This document shows positions 14,958 to 26,954 of a stretch of 64,000 nucleotides of DNA, piece after piece. The number at the start of each line of letters is the position of its first letter. The stretch's first letter is position 1. Position numbers and translations under genes: made by a program. The notes below the pieces were generated by a model that was given only the letters and a program-made list of their open reading frames with translations, was not told where the DNA came from and ran no database searches. This DNA comes from Paramecium sonneborni (taxonomy: Eukaryota; Ciliophora; Oligohymenophorea; Peniculida; Parameciidae): positions 62,001 through 126,000 of the forward strand of contig CAJJDN010000176.1 in NCBI GenBank assembly GCA_905182985.1, in the 5' to 3' direction.

Positions 14958-15839
14958 ATGTCCTATCGAAACTGTGATACAATCTTCACTGAGTCCCAAG
15001 AAACAAATAAGAACTTAATTTTATAAACTCCACCATTTAAGAAAATATTCTAGAGCAATGAGATAACATTTCCATAAACCAATAACAAAAGTAACTTTTA
15101 GTATGACTTTTTAATTGATTCTAATAGAACTCCTTAAACAAAAAATATTTCTGTATGTAATTCAGAATAAAAATCCTTTTTAAAATTCTAATCATAGAAT
15201 TCAATTGGAAATTTCAATAACTTAGCATAAAATTTATTTAAAACCAATACAAACAATTAAAAATAAGAGTATGTATAATAAATCACTTATAATATAATAC
15301 GATATAAAGAATTATATTTTAAATTCAAATATCATATTCAAAATATAAACTTAATAAAATTTATTTTATTAATTAAATTTTTATAATAGGATTGAAGAAA
15401 CAAAGACTTGTAATTGCAAGAAAAGTAAATGCCTTAAATTATATTGTGATTGTTTTGCAGCTGGAAAATTATGTTCATCTAAATGTAATTGTTGTGGTTG
15501 TTTTAATAACAGTTCAAATTTATTAGAGAGAAATCTCTATATGGAGAAAATGGTAGAAAGAAATCCAGAAGCATTTAATTAGAAAATAAAAGAAGTTGAT
15601 TAAAAATTGGCTCATACAAAAGTAAATAATTATTTTTATCTTACTAGGGATGTAATTGCAGAAAAAGTGGTTGTAAAAAGAAGTATTGTGAATGCTATTA
15701 AATGGGTATTGAATGTAATGATAATTGTAAATGTGATGGATGTTAAAACTGTACTGCAAATAAATTAGTCAAAATATTCACATAATAAGATAATTCATAA
15801 TTTTCTAGACAACTTAAATAGTTAAGTCAACCATTTTGA
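14958..15839 (+). CDS. CXC/CRC-domain protein (tesmin/TSO1/LIN54-like DNA-binding protein)
   Basis: Two cysteine-rich CXC motifs separated by a conserved linker: TCNCKKSKCLKLYCDCFAAG ... CNCCGCFN, then ERNPEAFNQKI, then [20 protein letters not shown] ... CNDNCKCDGCQNC. This is the CRC arrangement of tesmin, TSO1 and LIN54, which bind zinc and the CHR/TTYGAA-type DNA element and regulate cell-cycle or germline genes. A 26-nt intron (15622-15647) splits the linker from the second motif. The N-terminal ~100 residues (MSYRNCDTIFTESQETNKN...) are in another frame, so something must be removed between about 15269 and 15389. A 121-nt GT...AG segment (15269-15389) or a 37-nt one (15273-15309) both restore the frame. 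Length 244 or 272 residues. The CXC half is certain; the 5' exon is probable. Confidence 0.88.
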
Positions 15840-17097
15840 AAATAAAACATTAATAAAACTATTATACCATTCATTTTTTTTTCCAAATTTCTTCCAATTA
15901 TTTTTTATTCATATAATTGCTAAGCTAAAATACTTTTTCTTTATATTTTTATTTAATTAACAAAAATAGTTGAATTCTTGTTTCATCTTTTATATCTATA
16001 CTCCATAAAGAGATCTTTGCTAAAGCTAATTATGAAGAATAAAATCTTAAATTATGTAGGCTAATCTTTATTCTTGAAATAGAAAGTAATATTATTTTTT
16101 GCTTATTGATATTTCTCTAATAATTTATGCTAAATTTAATCAGTTTGAGATATAAATGCAGGATTAGAATTTATTTTATTTATATAGAATTAAAAATAAT
16201 TATAATCTTTATAATTATATTTAATTTCAATAGTTTAATAGTTTTAGTTTATAAATATTGTTAAAGTTCTTTAAATAAATATATTAAAATAGAATATAAT
16301 TGAATAGATGTATAATTATATTGAATTTTTCAGAAAAAGATTATACAATCTATTATAAATGATTTTTATTTGACTAATCAATTTGGATAGTGAGATATTT
16401 AAAATTTAAGAATCAATATTAATTTTAAGTTTTTAAGTATCATCTAAAAGACTTCTACAATAATTAAATTTATATAATTATATAAAGAAAGTATAAAGGA
16501 AATCAAATTTGCTTTAACAGAAACTTTGGTTTAATCAATCAAAGATAGTTAACTTGTTTCTGGGTTTTGATAATCAAATTTGATAAATATTAAATAAATT
16601 TATACTAAATTCTAAATATTTAAATGCCTAAAAGGATTAATAATTCTCTTTGTAAGAGAGAAAACTTGATTTTTTATTGTTTGATATAACTTATTAATTA
16701 AATTAAGTGATGGAAAAATAGAGATGAAGAGTAAGTCTTATTATATTTATATATTTTAAAGTGTTTATCTACGTTAAATGTAGTAATTAAGAATATCATC
16801 TGAAAAGAAGAGTATTTCTATTTTATGAATCAGACTTAATAAGACTTTAAAATTTATTATTTTTTTTTAGAATATTAGGAGATACTAAAGGAGAATGATG
16901 AAACTTGACATTTTGTTTTGAATAGATTTCTAAATATTAAAAATTGAATGTAAAAGAAACTAATAAATAAAATAGAGGAAGTAATAGAAATAAAGGATCA
17001 AATAAAAGTCTATAAATTTAAGCAAAACATATTTTTTATATTGTTCTATTTTGATAAGATTGATTGTATTGGTAATATTATATATTATTATTTAATC
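15840..17097. other. gene-poor stretch with possible gene remnant
   Basis: No complete gene was found. On the minus strand, 15871 to about 16150 reads as coherent protein ending IKQKYKEKVFQLSNYMNKKQLEEIWKKK and TGA. There is no upstream ATG in frame and no GT on that strand that could supply an intron, so it may be the 3' end of a decayed gene. The rest, including 16260-17097, is AT-rich with many TGA codons in every frame. Confidence 0.4.
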
Positions 17098-17499
17098 ATG
17101 GAATAAGTTATTTAAGTCACAACATCTGATTATTCTGAGAAAGTAAATAAAGAAGGAAAAGCAGCATTAATTTTTGTTGGAGATGTTCTAGCTGAAACTG
17201 GTTAATCTTGGTGTTCTGATACAGTTGAAGCTGAACCCACAATTAAAAATTATGCAATTCCATAATTGTAATAAAAAGGATATACAGTCTATTGGTGTTG
17301 GGCAGGAGATAAAGAAACGTATATCAATAATAAATATAATAGTTGGAAAGATTAAAATAATCCTGCTAGAGTTTCTTAATGGATATAGATCAAATCAATT
17401 CCTACTTTATTATTAGTCCATGATAATAAAGAAGCTATTAGATTTGAAGAAGAATAATTATTCACTGAAAATGCATTGAAATAATTCTTAGAATAATGA
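17098..17499 (+). CDS. TXNDC17/TRP14-like thioredoxin-fold protein with altered active site
   Basis: An intron-less frame of 133 residues with the layout of the 14-kDa thioredoxin-related protein TXNDC17: an N-terminal strand and KEGKAALIFVGD, the active-site loop, a long helix (VEAEPTIKNYAIPQLQQKG), a second strand with W-C-W-A-G-D, and a cis-proline turn SIPTLLLVHDN. In the family the redox loop is WCPDC. Here it reads SWCSDTVEAEP, so the first cysteine is kept and the second, resolving cysteine is threonine. Family proteins reduce disulfides with electrons from thioredoxin reductase; this one could at most work as a monothiol enzyme or as a scaffold. The ATG at 17098 is the natural start, and TGA is at 17497-17499. 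Confidence 0.9.
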
Positions 17500-17757
17500 T
17501 GATATATTATTATTCATATTATAGTATATTAATTATTATTATCACACAAATTTATGTTTTTCTAGATAAATAATTTTACATCTTTATACTATCATATATG
17601 AAATGTAATAATATTAAATAACTATACAATAGATTAGTAGAATAACATTCTAGTCATATAGATAAATAAATAAAGATAACCAAATAAATTTATATAAAAT
17701 AGAAGAATTATTTAAGTAAAAGAATAATAAATGAATATATATTAACAACACTAGGGA

Positions 17758-19497
17758 TCATTCAATATCAAATATTTCTTCATCACTACCTCTAACTTAA
17801 TTTTGTATTGGATATTGTAGAGCACTAAAACTATTGTGTTTTATAGAATTCTTTTTTTTAGGTTATATTCCAGTCATTACATTTTATCTCTCTTTTTCAT
17901 CATACATACACCATAAAGGAGTTCCTTCATTACTTATTTCATCTCCTTCACTCCAATCATAATTATTAACTTATGAAGTATTTAGAGATGGAATATAATA
18001 TGGGTTTATTATAGATGATGATGAATTCCTTACATTTGGAGTTGATGGAGGTTATAAGTATTTAGCTGATTTTGCAACATATTACAATTCATCATAAACT
18101 TATTCATATTACTGTTATTGAATCTACTTCTAAATAATTTACTTATTTATTTACGTCTGGTTCAAGAACATTTACTATCACAGGCGTTTTAGTTTTTCCA
18201 GAGTTTTACCTCTTTGAACTGTTCATCTTGTAGTATTTTTTCTAATTCTATTGCAAAATCTATTCAAACCTTTCAAATTATTTATTCTCCACTGTTTTCC
18301 CAGATATTTACAAGTTTAATTTCTTATCCATATCACCTTCTATTATTTAATCTTAACCATAAGTCATTGTATTTTTATTTGATCCGTTACTATTTATAAT
18401 ATGCAAATTATTTGGACTATTGTTTTATTTCAATTATTCCTTTAATTATTTTAATCAAATAATACTGGCATAATATGCATTGTATTGCTTTTCTTTTTTG
18501 TTGAGTTATCTCCAACTACTTCCCAATCATAATATGGTTAACCTGAATGTTTTTCTAATTCATTTTAAAATAATTTTTTATAAGTTGGATAATCAGGAGT
18601 TGTTAAAAATTCTAATTTACGGACCGCATTTAAAAATTTAATAAAGCATGATGGTAAATTGGAGCATACAATTTCTGGTGATGTAGATTTTTTTAAATGT
18701 AATATTTTAGCATATTTAAGATCCTTTTATTCAATTTATAGATTCATCCAAGGTAATGTACCAGTAGCTAAATATACTAAGATGTAAGCAATGCTTTCTA
18801 GATCATCTCTTCTACTTTATTCAAGTTCATTATGTGCATTAATACTAGCATAACGAGCAGTTCCAATTAATCCTTTTTTACGAACTTATTTAATATGTTC
18901 TCCTTTAGAATTCAAATAAAACTTAGATAATCCAAAATCAATAAGATGTAATATGTTCTACTATTATCCTAAACCTAAAACAAAGTTATCTGGTTTAATG
19001 TCTCTATGAATGAGACGCATCGAATGCAATGTTTCAATTCGGCTAATCATCTACGCTAAACAGTACAATACTAGTATACCTGAATTGCTAATCTCAACAT
19101 TGTAACAAGTGAAAAAGATCCTCCACACTTTTTGCTTGTAATTTCTAGATTGGGTCCTAACATATTCATAATGTAATAAACAAAGTGATTTTCTTATCCA
19201 TAGTACAATATTTATGGGAACCCAGCCTTTTTTCTATTAAGAATATATTTAGAATCAATTCATATACTTTAATTCCATCATTATCTTTATTTCTCTTTCT
19301 AACATACTCTCTTCTTCTTCAAATTCTTATTCTACTTTTATTGCCAATACTTCATTCCCATTTTTAGTATCTTATATCTTAAACACCGATCCAAATGAAC
19401 CTTCGCCTAGAAGATCACCTATTCGAAATCGACCTTAGATCATATCTCCAGCTTTTAATATAGATTCCTCTCCTTCTGAATCCAATACTTAATTCAT
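17758..19497 (-). CDS. casein kinase 1 family protein kinase with long C-terminal tail
   Basis: 541 residues after removing four introns (19234-19267, 34 nt; 19051-19079, 29 nt; 18440-18465, 26 nt; 18130-18154, 25 nt). The kinase domain spans about residues 20-300: GEGSFGSVFK glycine loop, LAIKVE lysine, CK1-type NMLGPNLE, IHRDIKPDNFVLG catalytic loop, LIDFGLSKFY, and the CK1 hallmark GTARYASINAH followed by RRDDLESIAYILVYL. All catalytic residues are present, so it should be an active Ser/Thr kinase. The ~240-residue tail is rich in Asn, Ser and Gln with acidic patches (WSEGDEISNEGTPLW), probably disordered and regulatory. CK1 kinases are numerous in ciliates. Confidence 0.93.
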
Positions 19498-19740
19498 TTA
19501 TTAATTTATTATATCAAACTCTCATATTATTTACACTTTATTACTTCTCTATTATTCTGATTTTATTACATACAAATTCATATTTATCTATCATTACTAC
19601 TTACAATTATCACAATCTTATAATTATTCAATTAAGAATTCATTCGTATATATATATATTTGAATATTCATATATTAATTAATGTAATTAATCATTATCA
19701 TACATATAAAATGATCAAATCATAAATTACATTAATTTTT

Positions 19741-21054
19741 ATGCAATAATTACAACTTTATTTATAATAAAAGCAGTTAGAGGAAAATTGTATTCTTATT
19801 ATTAAATATTTTCAGAGGATCGATAATAGCATTAACGTTTTGCATTGTTAGCTTATGAGTGTGAATAACAATTAAGAGATTACTAACACAATAAATCAAA
19901 TACTTATATTGCCTTAATTAATTATATTGATTCTTATGGATATAATCCATTTGATGGTAATCTATCTAATTATTATTTTAGAATAATATCTCAATACCTA
20001 AGCTATTGTCTAATTAGAAAATTATAATCAAATCAAATTTGAACAAAATTTATAAATAGCATTATAAATTGATGATCAATTATTACAATATTTTGATAAA
20101 TAGCTTCGTTGTGGTACCATTACTGAAGTAGATGATGATGAAGAACTTAATCCAGATATACATGATTCATATGTCTTTGATCCTATGAAAGGATTAAAAT
20201 TATAAAAAGAAATCCAATTATTATCAAAATAATCCAAAACATTCAAATGTCCTAATCCTATTTAACCTTATTAAGATAAGGATTATCCATCCTATAAATA
20301 ATAATACTAATTCTCTAGTGTTAAAAAATAATTAAAAATGTCAGATTCAAAATCTAATTAAAAATCTAATTAGAAATCTAATTAGAAATCTGATTATGAA
20401 GATGTTTAAGATTTTTCTAATAGATTTAACCAAGATGAATAAAATTATGAATAGGATCAATAATTTAATGAAGATTAATTTTATTAGATACCACAAGATA
20501 CATAATAAAGGGATGATGATTAATATGATATACCCTAATTTGGAAGTTATGGTAATCCTATTCATATAACATTATTCTAGATTCAGTCACTTTCAAATAG
20601 TAGCTCTAAGAATAAATCTAATTCTATTAAAATGAATTAAGAATAAGCAAATAGAGTTTAGAAAAACCACTCCTATTCCAATCACCATTAAAACAAGATC
20701 TATTTAATAAATTTGAATTGACACATTCTAATTAAAATATTATCACAAGTGAAAATAAAAATGAATTAAATAATTCAGAAACTAAAAATAATCACAATTA
20801 ACCTATTAATAATCAATAATAATCAATTCTACCTTTACCCATAAGTGAATCTCCATAAAGACTTGGTGGCTAATAATATAAAAAATAACCATAAATTTAA
20901 TAAGTATCCTTGTTAGGTAGTTTATTCACTCCTTAAGTTTTAAAAGAAATGGAATATTTAAATGATGATTTATTACCATAATAAGAATATAGTATACCTG
21001 TATAATATTAAGAAATAACTGTTGAAAGAGCATTTATAGATGAAAGAAAAAAAC

Positions 21055-21090
<36 letters not shown>

Positions 21091-22637
21091 CTTGTTAATC
21101 ATAACCTTAATCTTAAATGTCCATCTAATCTAGAACTATTGAATCAAAATAAAGAAAACGCACTCATCCAACCTTTTCTCCATTTAGAATTTAAATGATG
21201 GAAGAAATTAGAGATGCTTTAGAATCTAAACCAGTTTTGGATGAATTAAAGGATGGTAAAACATAATTGGTAATTACTATTATTTATATATTCTAGTATG
21301 TTATGTAATAATTATAATCCAAAACAAATGAAATCTTTGAATTCACAATCTCTATTGCAAAAGAAGTTTAAAGCAAAGGTTGGTTATCAAAATAATCCAT
21401 TATTAAAATTAATGATTAATATAAAGAATTTAGTCATCTCTTAATGAAAAAATAACCTAATGTCTAATAAAAGTAAGATAATAATTCAATTGTTTAAAAA
21501 ATGTACTAATAAATGACTGAATATTTAACAACTCAATTTATTTAATAGTTAAATATATAACAATAAAGCGAATCTGTATACTTAAATGCTATATTTGCAC
21601 CAATTATAATTGCTATTGCTATTGTAGATAAAGATTTTCCAAGAACTAATTCTAAAATACCAATAATTAATCTAAAATTAATATAAAAGATATTTTAGAA
21701 TGCATCATAAACTGTTTAAATTATGAAATAATTTCCAAAATTATTGTTACAAAGATAAATTTTTGAAAAGGATTTGTTTTTATTTGAAGAATCTCTTGAA
21801 ATATTATAAAGTTTAATGTCTCAATAAGAAGCTGTAACGATTGTCTAAAATAAAGAATTGTATTTAATTATCAGACAATGTTATGTAATGTAATAATGTT
21901 TTGTATTAATGGAAAATCTAAGAATTGAGAATAATCATATTTTATAATTAAATGATAATAAGAAATATGAAGAGTAATGGAAACAAATAGGAACAAGATA
22001 TGCTTCAAAGAAGAATAAGGAAGATGTTTTATAAAAATAGAATTAAGAAATGCTTGAAAAATTTGGTATTGATTTTTATGCTTGGCAATTAAATCTCTAA
22101 ATTTAAGAGAATGAAATAAAAAAGATAAAGAAAATGGAAAATGATTAATTATGGAAAGATAAAAGAAATGAAAAACAATTACAAAAACAAGCAATTTAAA
22201 AAGAAAACTAAGAAATATTAAGAGAAAATGAAGAATAATATAAATTAAATTAAGCTATAAAAGAACATGAAAAATAGAAAAAAGCTTAAGAATTTAGAGA
22301 AAGATAATAATAGAAAGCATTTAGTTCTGTTATGATGAAATAAAAGCAATAGTGTGAATAATAAGATATGAGAAAGAATTAAAGTTAAATAATAAAATAG
22401 AGTTCAGAAATTTTAAATATTTAAAAAATAGATCTAAAAAATGAGAAAGATAGTGCTTGTAAATATAGATAAGATAGGATTAATAGTGCAAGAGGGCATA
22501 AAAAAGAAAAACAAACTAATAGCCAAAAAAAAGAAGAAGAAGAGAGAGTTTGGTAAAAAGCATAAGAATTATTAGCAAAATAAAGCTAGCTGCTTCATTA
22601 AAAAAAATTAATTCTTTAACAATTAAAAAATAAGTGA
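19741..22637 (+). CDS. coiled-coil, polyglutamine-containing protein, unknown
   Basis: 929 residues with four introns (19790-19815, 26 nt; 19957-19981, 25 nt; 20552-20580, 29 nt; 21270-21296, 27 nt). It starts MQQLQLYLQQKQLEENQ; an in-frame ATG at 19711 would add 10 residues. Low-complexity parts are a three- to four-fold KSNQ repeat and a run of 12 glutamines. A more folded-looking middle (YLNAIFAPIIIAIAIVDKDF, then FPKLLLQRQIFEKDLFLFEE) precedes a long charged coiled coil up to the end (KEHEKQKKAQEFRERQQQKA). The gene diverges from the CK1 gene across 243 bp. No domain is recognised; a cytoskeletal or scaffold role is a guess from composition only. Confidence 0.8.
20350..20394 (+). repeat. 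12-bp tandem repeat encoding KSNQ
   Basis: Three full units and one partial unit of AAATCTAATTAR inside the coiled-coil gene, translating as KSNQ KSNQ KSNQ KSD. Units differ only by TAA/TAG, both glutamine here. Confidence 0.85.
21054..21089 (+). repeat. TAA microsatellite encoding 12 glutamines
   Basis: One CAA followed by 11 TAA codons within the same gene. In the standard code this would be a wall of stops; here it is a polyglutamine tract and a likely length-variable microsatellite. Confidence 0.9.
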
Positions 22638-22905
22638 TAATTTAATGTTTTATTATTAAAATAAACTTTATTATATAAATCAAAATCTCAATTATATAAT
22701 AAGAATATTAAAATATTAAAAAATAATTATTAAAATATTGATGAAATATCGATCAATTAGAATATTTATACAGATTTATTTGAATATAGTATATAGTAAT
22801 AAATTTAATATAAAAATTTAACAACTATTATTTGAAATATCTGAATCATTTACAATAAAATTATAAATACTTTGCGTAATTATAATAAACTATTTCATAT
22901 TAAAG

Positions 22906-23714
22906 ATGGAAACAAGAAATAATCAAAAAACCCAAAGCATAGAGCATGAAGTTATTAATTGTAGTATTTAATGATTTCTAATTAATAGCACCTTTGGATA
23001 GTTAGAAGAGTGAAGATTCTTGTCAAAGAAACTTAAAAGTAGTAACCATACCAAAAATATCAGCTATTTTAATTGAAAATAACGACCATCCACATCAAAT
23101 ACCTAATGGTAAACCAATATCTTCTTATACTAAATGTAAATAAGAATTGAGAGCGTAAATAATATCATAATGATAGATTGAAGATCTTTTACAGTTTTGC
23201 TAGTATGTTAATCTTTGGATTCATATTAGGAAGAACAATACCATAAATTATTTATGATGGCTGTTTAATATCATCCATTTTTTGGATTTGTAGGTATTTG
23301 TTTAATTCTATTGTAGTTTTGCTTCTTATATTTTAAATTTGATTTTATATTGTCTCTTCATAAATAAAAGGCCGATTTTAAATTTAACTATTTGGATCTT
23401 TGGCAATTGCCTAACATTTCTCTTAGATTTGGTAGCAACCATATTAGCATTGATTTCTCCTTTATACTTAAAGAATTGTGAGAAATCACAATTTTAAAGT
23501 TAAGAAGAAGATGATTGCGAAATTAAGAAATAAATTAAAGACATCTTGTATTTAAATATTTAATTTCAGCTCTATTATATATATTACATTCATGTTGATT
23601 ATTGCAATTATTCATGGTTGCTTATGTTACAAAGGATATCAAATTAGAAAATTGTACAAATTTTAACAACAATTATCCAATAATGTTCCTTCCTCAAAAT
23701 AGATTTAATATTGA
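22906..23714 (+). CDS. small four-span membrane protein, unknown
   Basis: 237 residues once four short introns are removed (22961-22988, 23155-23176, 23294-23316, 23548-23569; 28, 22, 23 and 22 nt). The N-terminal ~70 residues are polar (METRNNQKTQSIEHEVINS). Four hydrophobic segments follow: IFYSFASMLIFGFILG, ISSIFWICSFASYILNLILY, LTFLLDLVATILALISPLY and SIIYITFMLIIAIIHGCLCY. The last two are separated by an acidic loop (SQEEDDCEIKKQ). The tail is short and polar. The coherence of the helices across every splice supports the model. No family is recognised. Confidence 0.8.
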
Positions 23715-25551
23715 TTTTAATAATCTTAAAATATTTATTAGACTATAAATCATTCTATTTTATCTAAATAAGAATGTTATTATTTGGATATCATAACCCT
23801 TAATACATTTATATTTCATTTCATATATTGCGATACTCATAACACAAATATCTTTTATATTTAAAATCTAAATCATCGTTTGAAAGTTTTGTCACCTAAG
23901 ATTAGAATAAGTATCAGTTAATAATAAACCTATCGTTTAATTTGTCTAATTCAATCAAATGACTATTTGATATTAATTTTTATTATTTTTTTTGACCCAT
24001 TTAAGTTGAAATAATGTTTTGTAATGTAATAACTTTCAATTAAAATAAGTTTATGATGTCTAAAATTGATGTTTAATTTTTTATAGAATTTCTTAAATAA
24101 GGTGCCATGCTTACAAATTGTGGAACGATAGTTTTAATAAAATTAAACGTTTATTCATGAATTGTATTAGATTGAATCAAAGTATTAAAAGAAAAAATTT
24201 TGAATCAAAAAATCAATTTGAAAGCAGATTATAATCTTATTTATATTAAAGATGATGTAAAAATAATTTACATTATGCAAATATTACAATTAAATTCTTT
24301 TTTTGTACTTTTAATATAATTATCTAATAAATAATTAGAAAAAATGGCTCTCAATCTTAGTTTTTTGTTTATTTTTAATAAATATTGCAATCGGACAAGT
24401 TTCAAATTGATTCTAGACAATATCAAAAGTGCGATACAAAAAATTCCTTTTTATTTATTTTATAATAACTCACGATTTCCTTTTTTTATAAAATTTTTCG
24501 ATTGAATTCACCCAGATTCATAAAGATCAAAAGATTACGAAAAATATCATTCTTGATAATTAAATTCTTTCCAAATTAAAATTAAAGCTAAATAAATTCA
24601 AATATTAGTTGTAAATTTCTGTGGAGGTAAGATAACTGTGCAAAATAAAATTATGATAAAATTTTGTTAAGCTAAAAATTGCAAAAATTTTTCAAACAGA
24701 ATTTTGATAAATCTAACAATCTAAATATTAATTCTATGTTGAACAAATTATTAATTTAATCTTTTAGTAAGATATCATGAACGAAGCTTAAATAAATTTA
24801 TTTGATAATTGAATGATTAAAATAATATAAATGATCAATCAAGCATAATTTTATTTAATTTATTTTATGGTTAGCAAAAGCACATGATTTTTGATTAAAT
24901 TCTCAAAAGATGTTAAAAAACTAACTAAGATTAATAGAACACCTCCGTTTAGGCAAAACATTATTTTTTACTATCCCAATGCGTTCAAACATTTTTTTTC
25001 ATAAATTTTCTTAATGATTTGATATTTTATTAAGTAAACGAAGTCAAAAGATATTATTTTTTTTAAATAAAATATAATAAGTAAATACAAATTGTTAGAA
25101 TAAGCAAATGACTAAATATTTGGAGGTTTTTAACTACTTATAAATTCTAAAACAAAAAATTTTGCTTGGATGTTTAGTGTTTTAATAATTAGATTGTTGT
25201 TTTTAAATAAATAAACAATAACATAGGTATTGAATGCAGAAATAATATTAAATCAAAAAAATAGGAATAATTGAGTAGATAACAAAAGCGTAAATTGATT
25301 TTATTAAAAAGAAAAAATGGACAAAGATTAAGTAAATTTAAAATAAATATTATTTTGATGCTAAAAGTAATTATAATGAAATTAAAATCAAAAAAAAAAT
25401 AGATTTATAAAATATGAATAAAATGAGTATAATTAATAAAAGTAATAGTATATAATTAATAAATAGAAATAAATTTAAATTATTAATGAAATAAGAATAA
25501 TAAAATAATATTAAATAATTAGAATATTATCGATTTAAATCAATAAATAAA
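23715..25551. other. 1.8 kb gene-poor region
   Basis: The longest stretch without a convincing gene. All six frames are broken by TGA within about 30 to 80 codons, and no short-intron chain restores a protein-like reading. It lies between the 3' end of a plus-strand gene and the 3' end of a minus-strand gene. I see no repeat, tRNA or transposon terminus. Confidence 0.5.
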
Positions 25552-26900
25552 TCAATCTAGATTATATTCAATAAGTTGATCTAATTTTAATCTTTATGTA
25601 TTGAATACTCTAATATCTTCTTGCTCAGCTGCTTCCATCAAATAGGTTGCCATATATTTAAGTTCTTAATCATTTTAATCATTATGCCATTCTAAGATAG
25701 GTATACCATTTTCAATTTAGAATCCAAAAGAGTGAGCAAGATTATCAACAATTACCATATCCTTTAATTGTTTATTAGCTACAATTCTTAGATCTTTAAT
25801 AAAGAATCCATTTTTAGTTTCCATACAATTTCCTCTGGACATGATTCCCATGATCCATTATCTTTTAGGATCTAAGTAATTCACAATAGCATTAGCATAA
25901 GCAGATGATGAAGCCGTATATACATAAATTGTATATAACTAATTCATTTATTGTAAAAACCATGTACAAAATGGCCTAATATTAAAATGAATCTAGAATT
26001 AAATAATTAAATATTACTTTAGCTTCTTCTCCGTAATCTCCAAATGCTGTAACAGTAACTTAGGGATTTTCTCTTAAAGAGCAACTATGGATTAAAGTTT
26101 CATCTAAATCAAGTAGAAGAGTCTTAGGTTTAACAATAGGGCATTCTTGTAATTAAACCATTTTAGATTTAATAAATTTTTCTGAAGGTCCTTTTAAACA
26201 TTTTTTGGCATAAACTAATCCTCTTTAAGTTAACTGTAAGAATTTATTAAATGCATTTTCTCCAATACTTGGACCATAAATCAGATGTCTGAAAGGATGA
26301 TTTTTAAGTTTTCCTTCTTAATTTTATTTATTTTTCATTTATTCAACATCTGAATTAACATCCATAGTTTATTATGTATTAGAATGCCTATAGATAATAA
26401 TATACTTAATTTTTACTTCATTTTATTCGATTTATTAGGTTCAACTTTTGAGTACTTCTATTACATTTTAGTAGCTTACTGTTCAACATCATATTAATCT
26501 TCATTATACTATTATTGAATTTATTATTATATAGTAGTTGGTTTGTCATCCTCATCATCAAAATTAGGATCATCATTATCACCTTCAATCTTTTTAGTAT
26601 TTACAAGATTTCTAAATTTTGATACTTTTTAACCTATGGTAATTCTATTATTTATTAATTACTTGAAGGTCCAATCTTATTATTTTTTGGAGTCTCTTTG
26701 TCGCTATCATCAGTTTAATATCCACTTGCATTTTTACTAAATTGAGACATCTTACTAGGAGGTTTGCTTTGCTTCTTTAATTATTTCTCTTCTTCTTCTT
26801 TCTTACTACTTTCTTCTTCAGAATAAAATTATTTATCATTATTCAAACTTTTTAAATGTCCTACTGAATTACTTGCCTTAAACTTATATATATTGTCCAT
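25552..26900 (-). CDS. SCP/FCP-type (NIF-like) protein phosphatase
   Basis: 421 residues with three introns (26634-26662, 29 nt; 26388-26416, 29 nt; 25993-26017, 25 nt). The C-terminal ~180 residues are the HAD-type phosphatase domain of the SCP/Dullard/FCP1 group: PKTLLLDLDETLIHS contains DxDxT with the nucleophilic Asp; then FNIRPFCTWFLQQM, IYVYTASSSAYANAIVNYLD, MSRGNC, KDLRIV, MVIVDNLAHSFGFQIENGIPI and the final EWHNDQNDQELK. These enzymes remove phosphate from Ser/Thr, for example on the RNA polymerase II tail or lipin. The ~235-residue N-terminal part is charged and disordered (EEESSKKEEEEKQLKKQ; DDEDDKPTT). Catalytic residues are intact. The gene starts 54 nt beyond the stop of its upstream same-strand neighbour. 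Confidence 0.94.
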
Positions 26901-26954
26901 TTATATTAATTAATATTATTATACTAATTTATAATTTGTTATTTATTAATATAA

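Noticed and set aside
21871..22194. Minus-strand ORF of 107 codons in the standard code
   Set aside because: It is antisense to the coiled-coil gene. Its Phe/Leu/Ile/Ser/His composition is what antisense of Lys/Glu/Gln codons produces.
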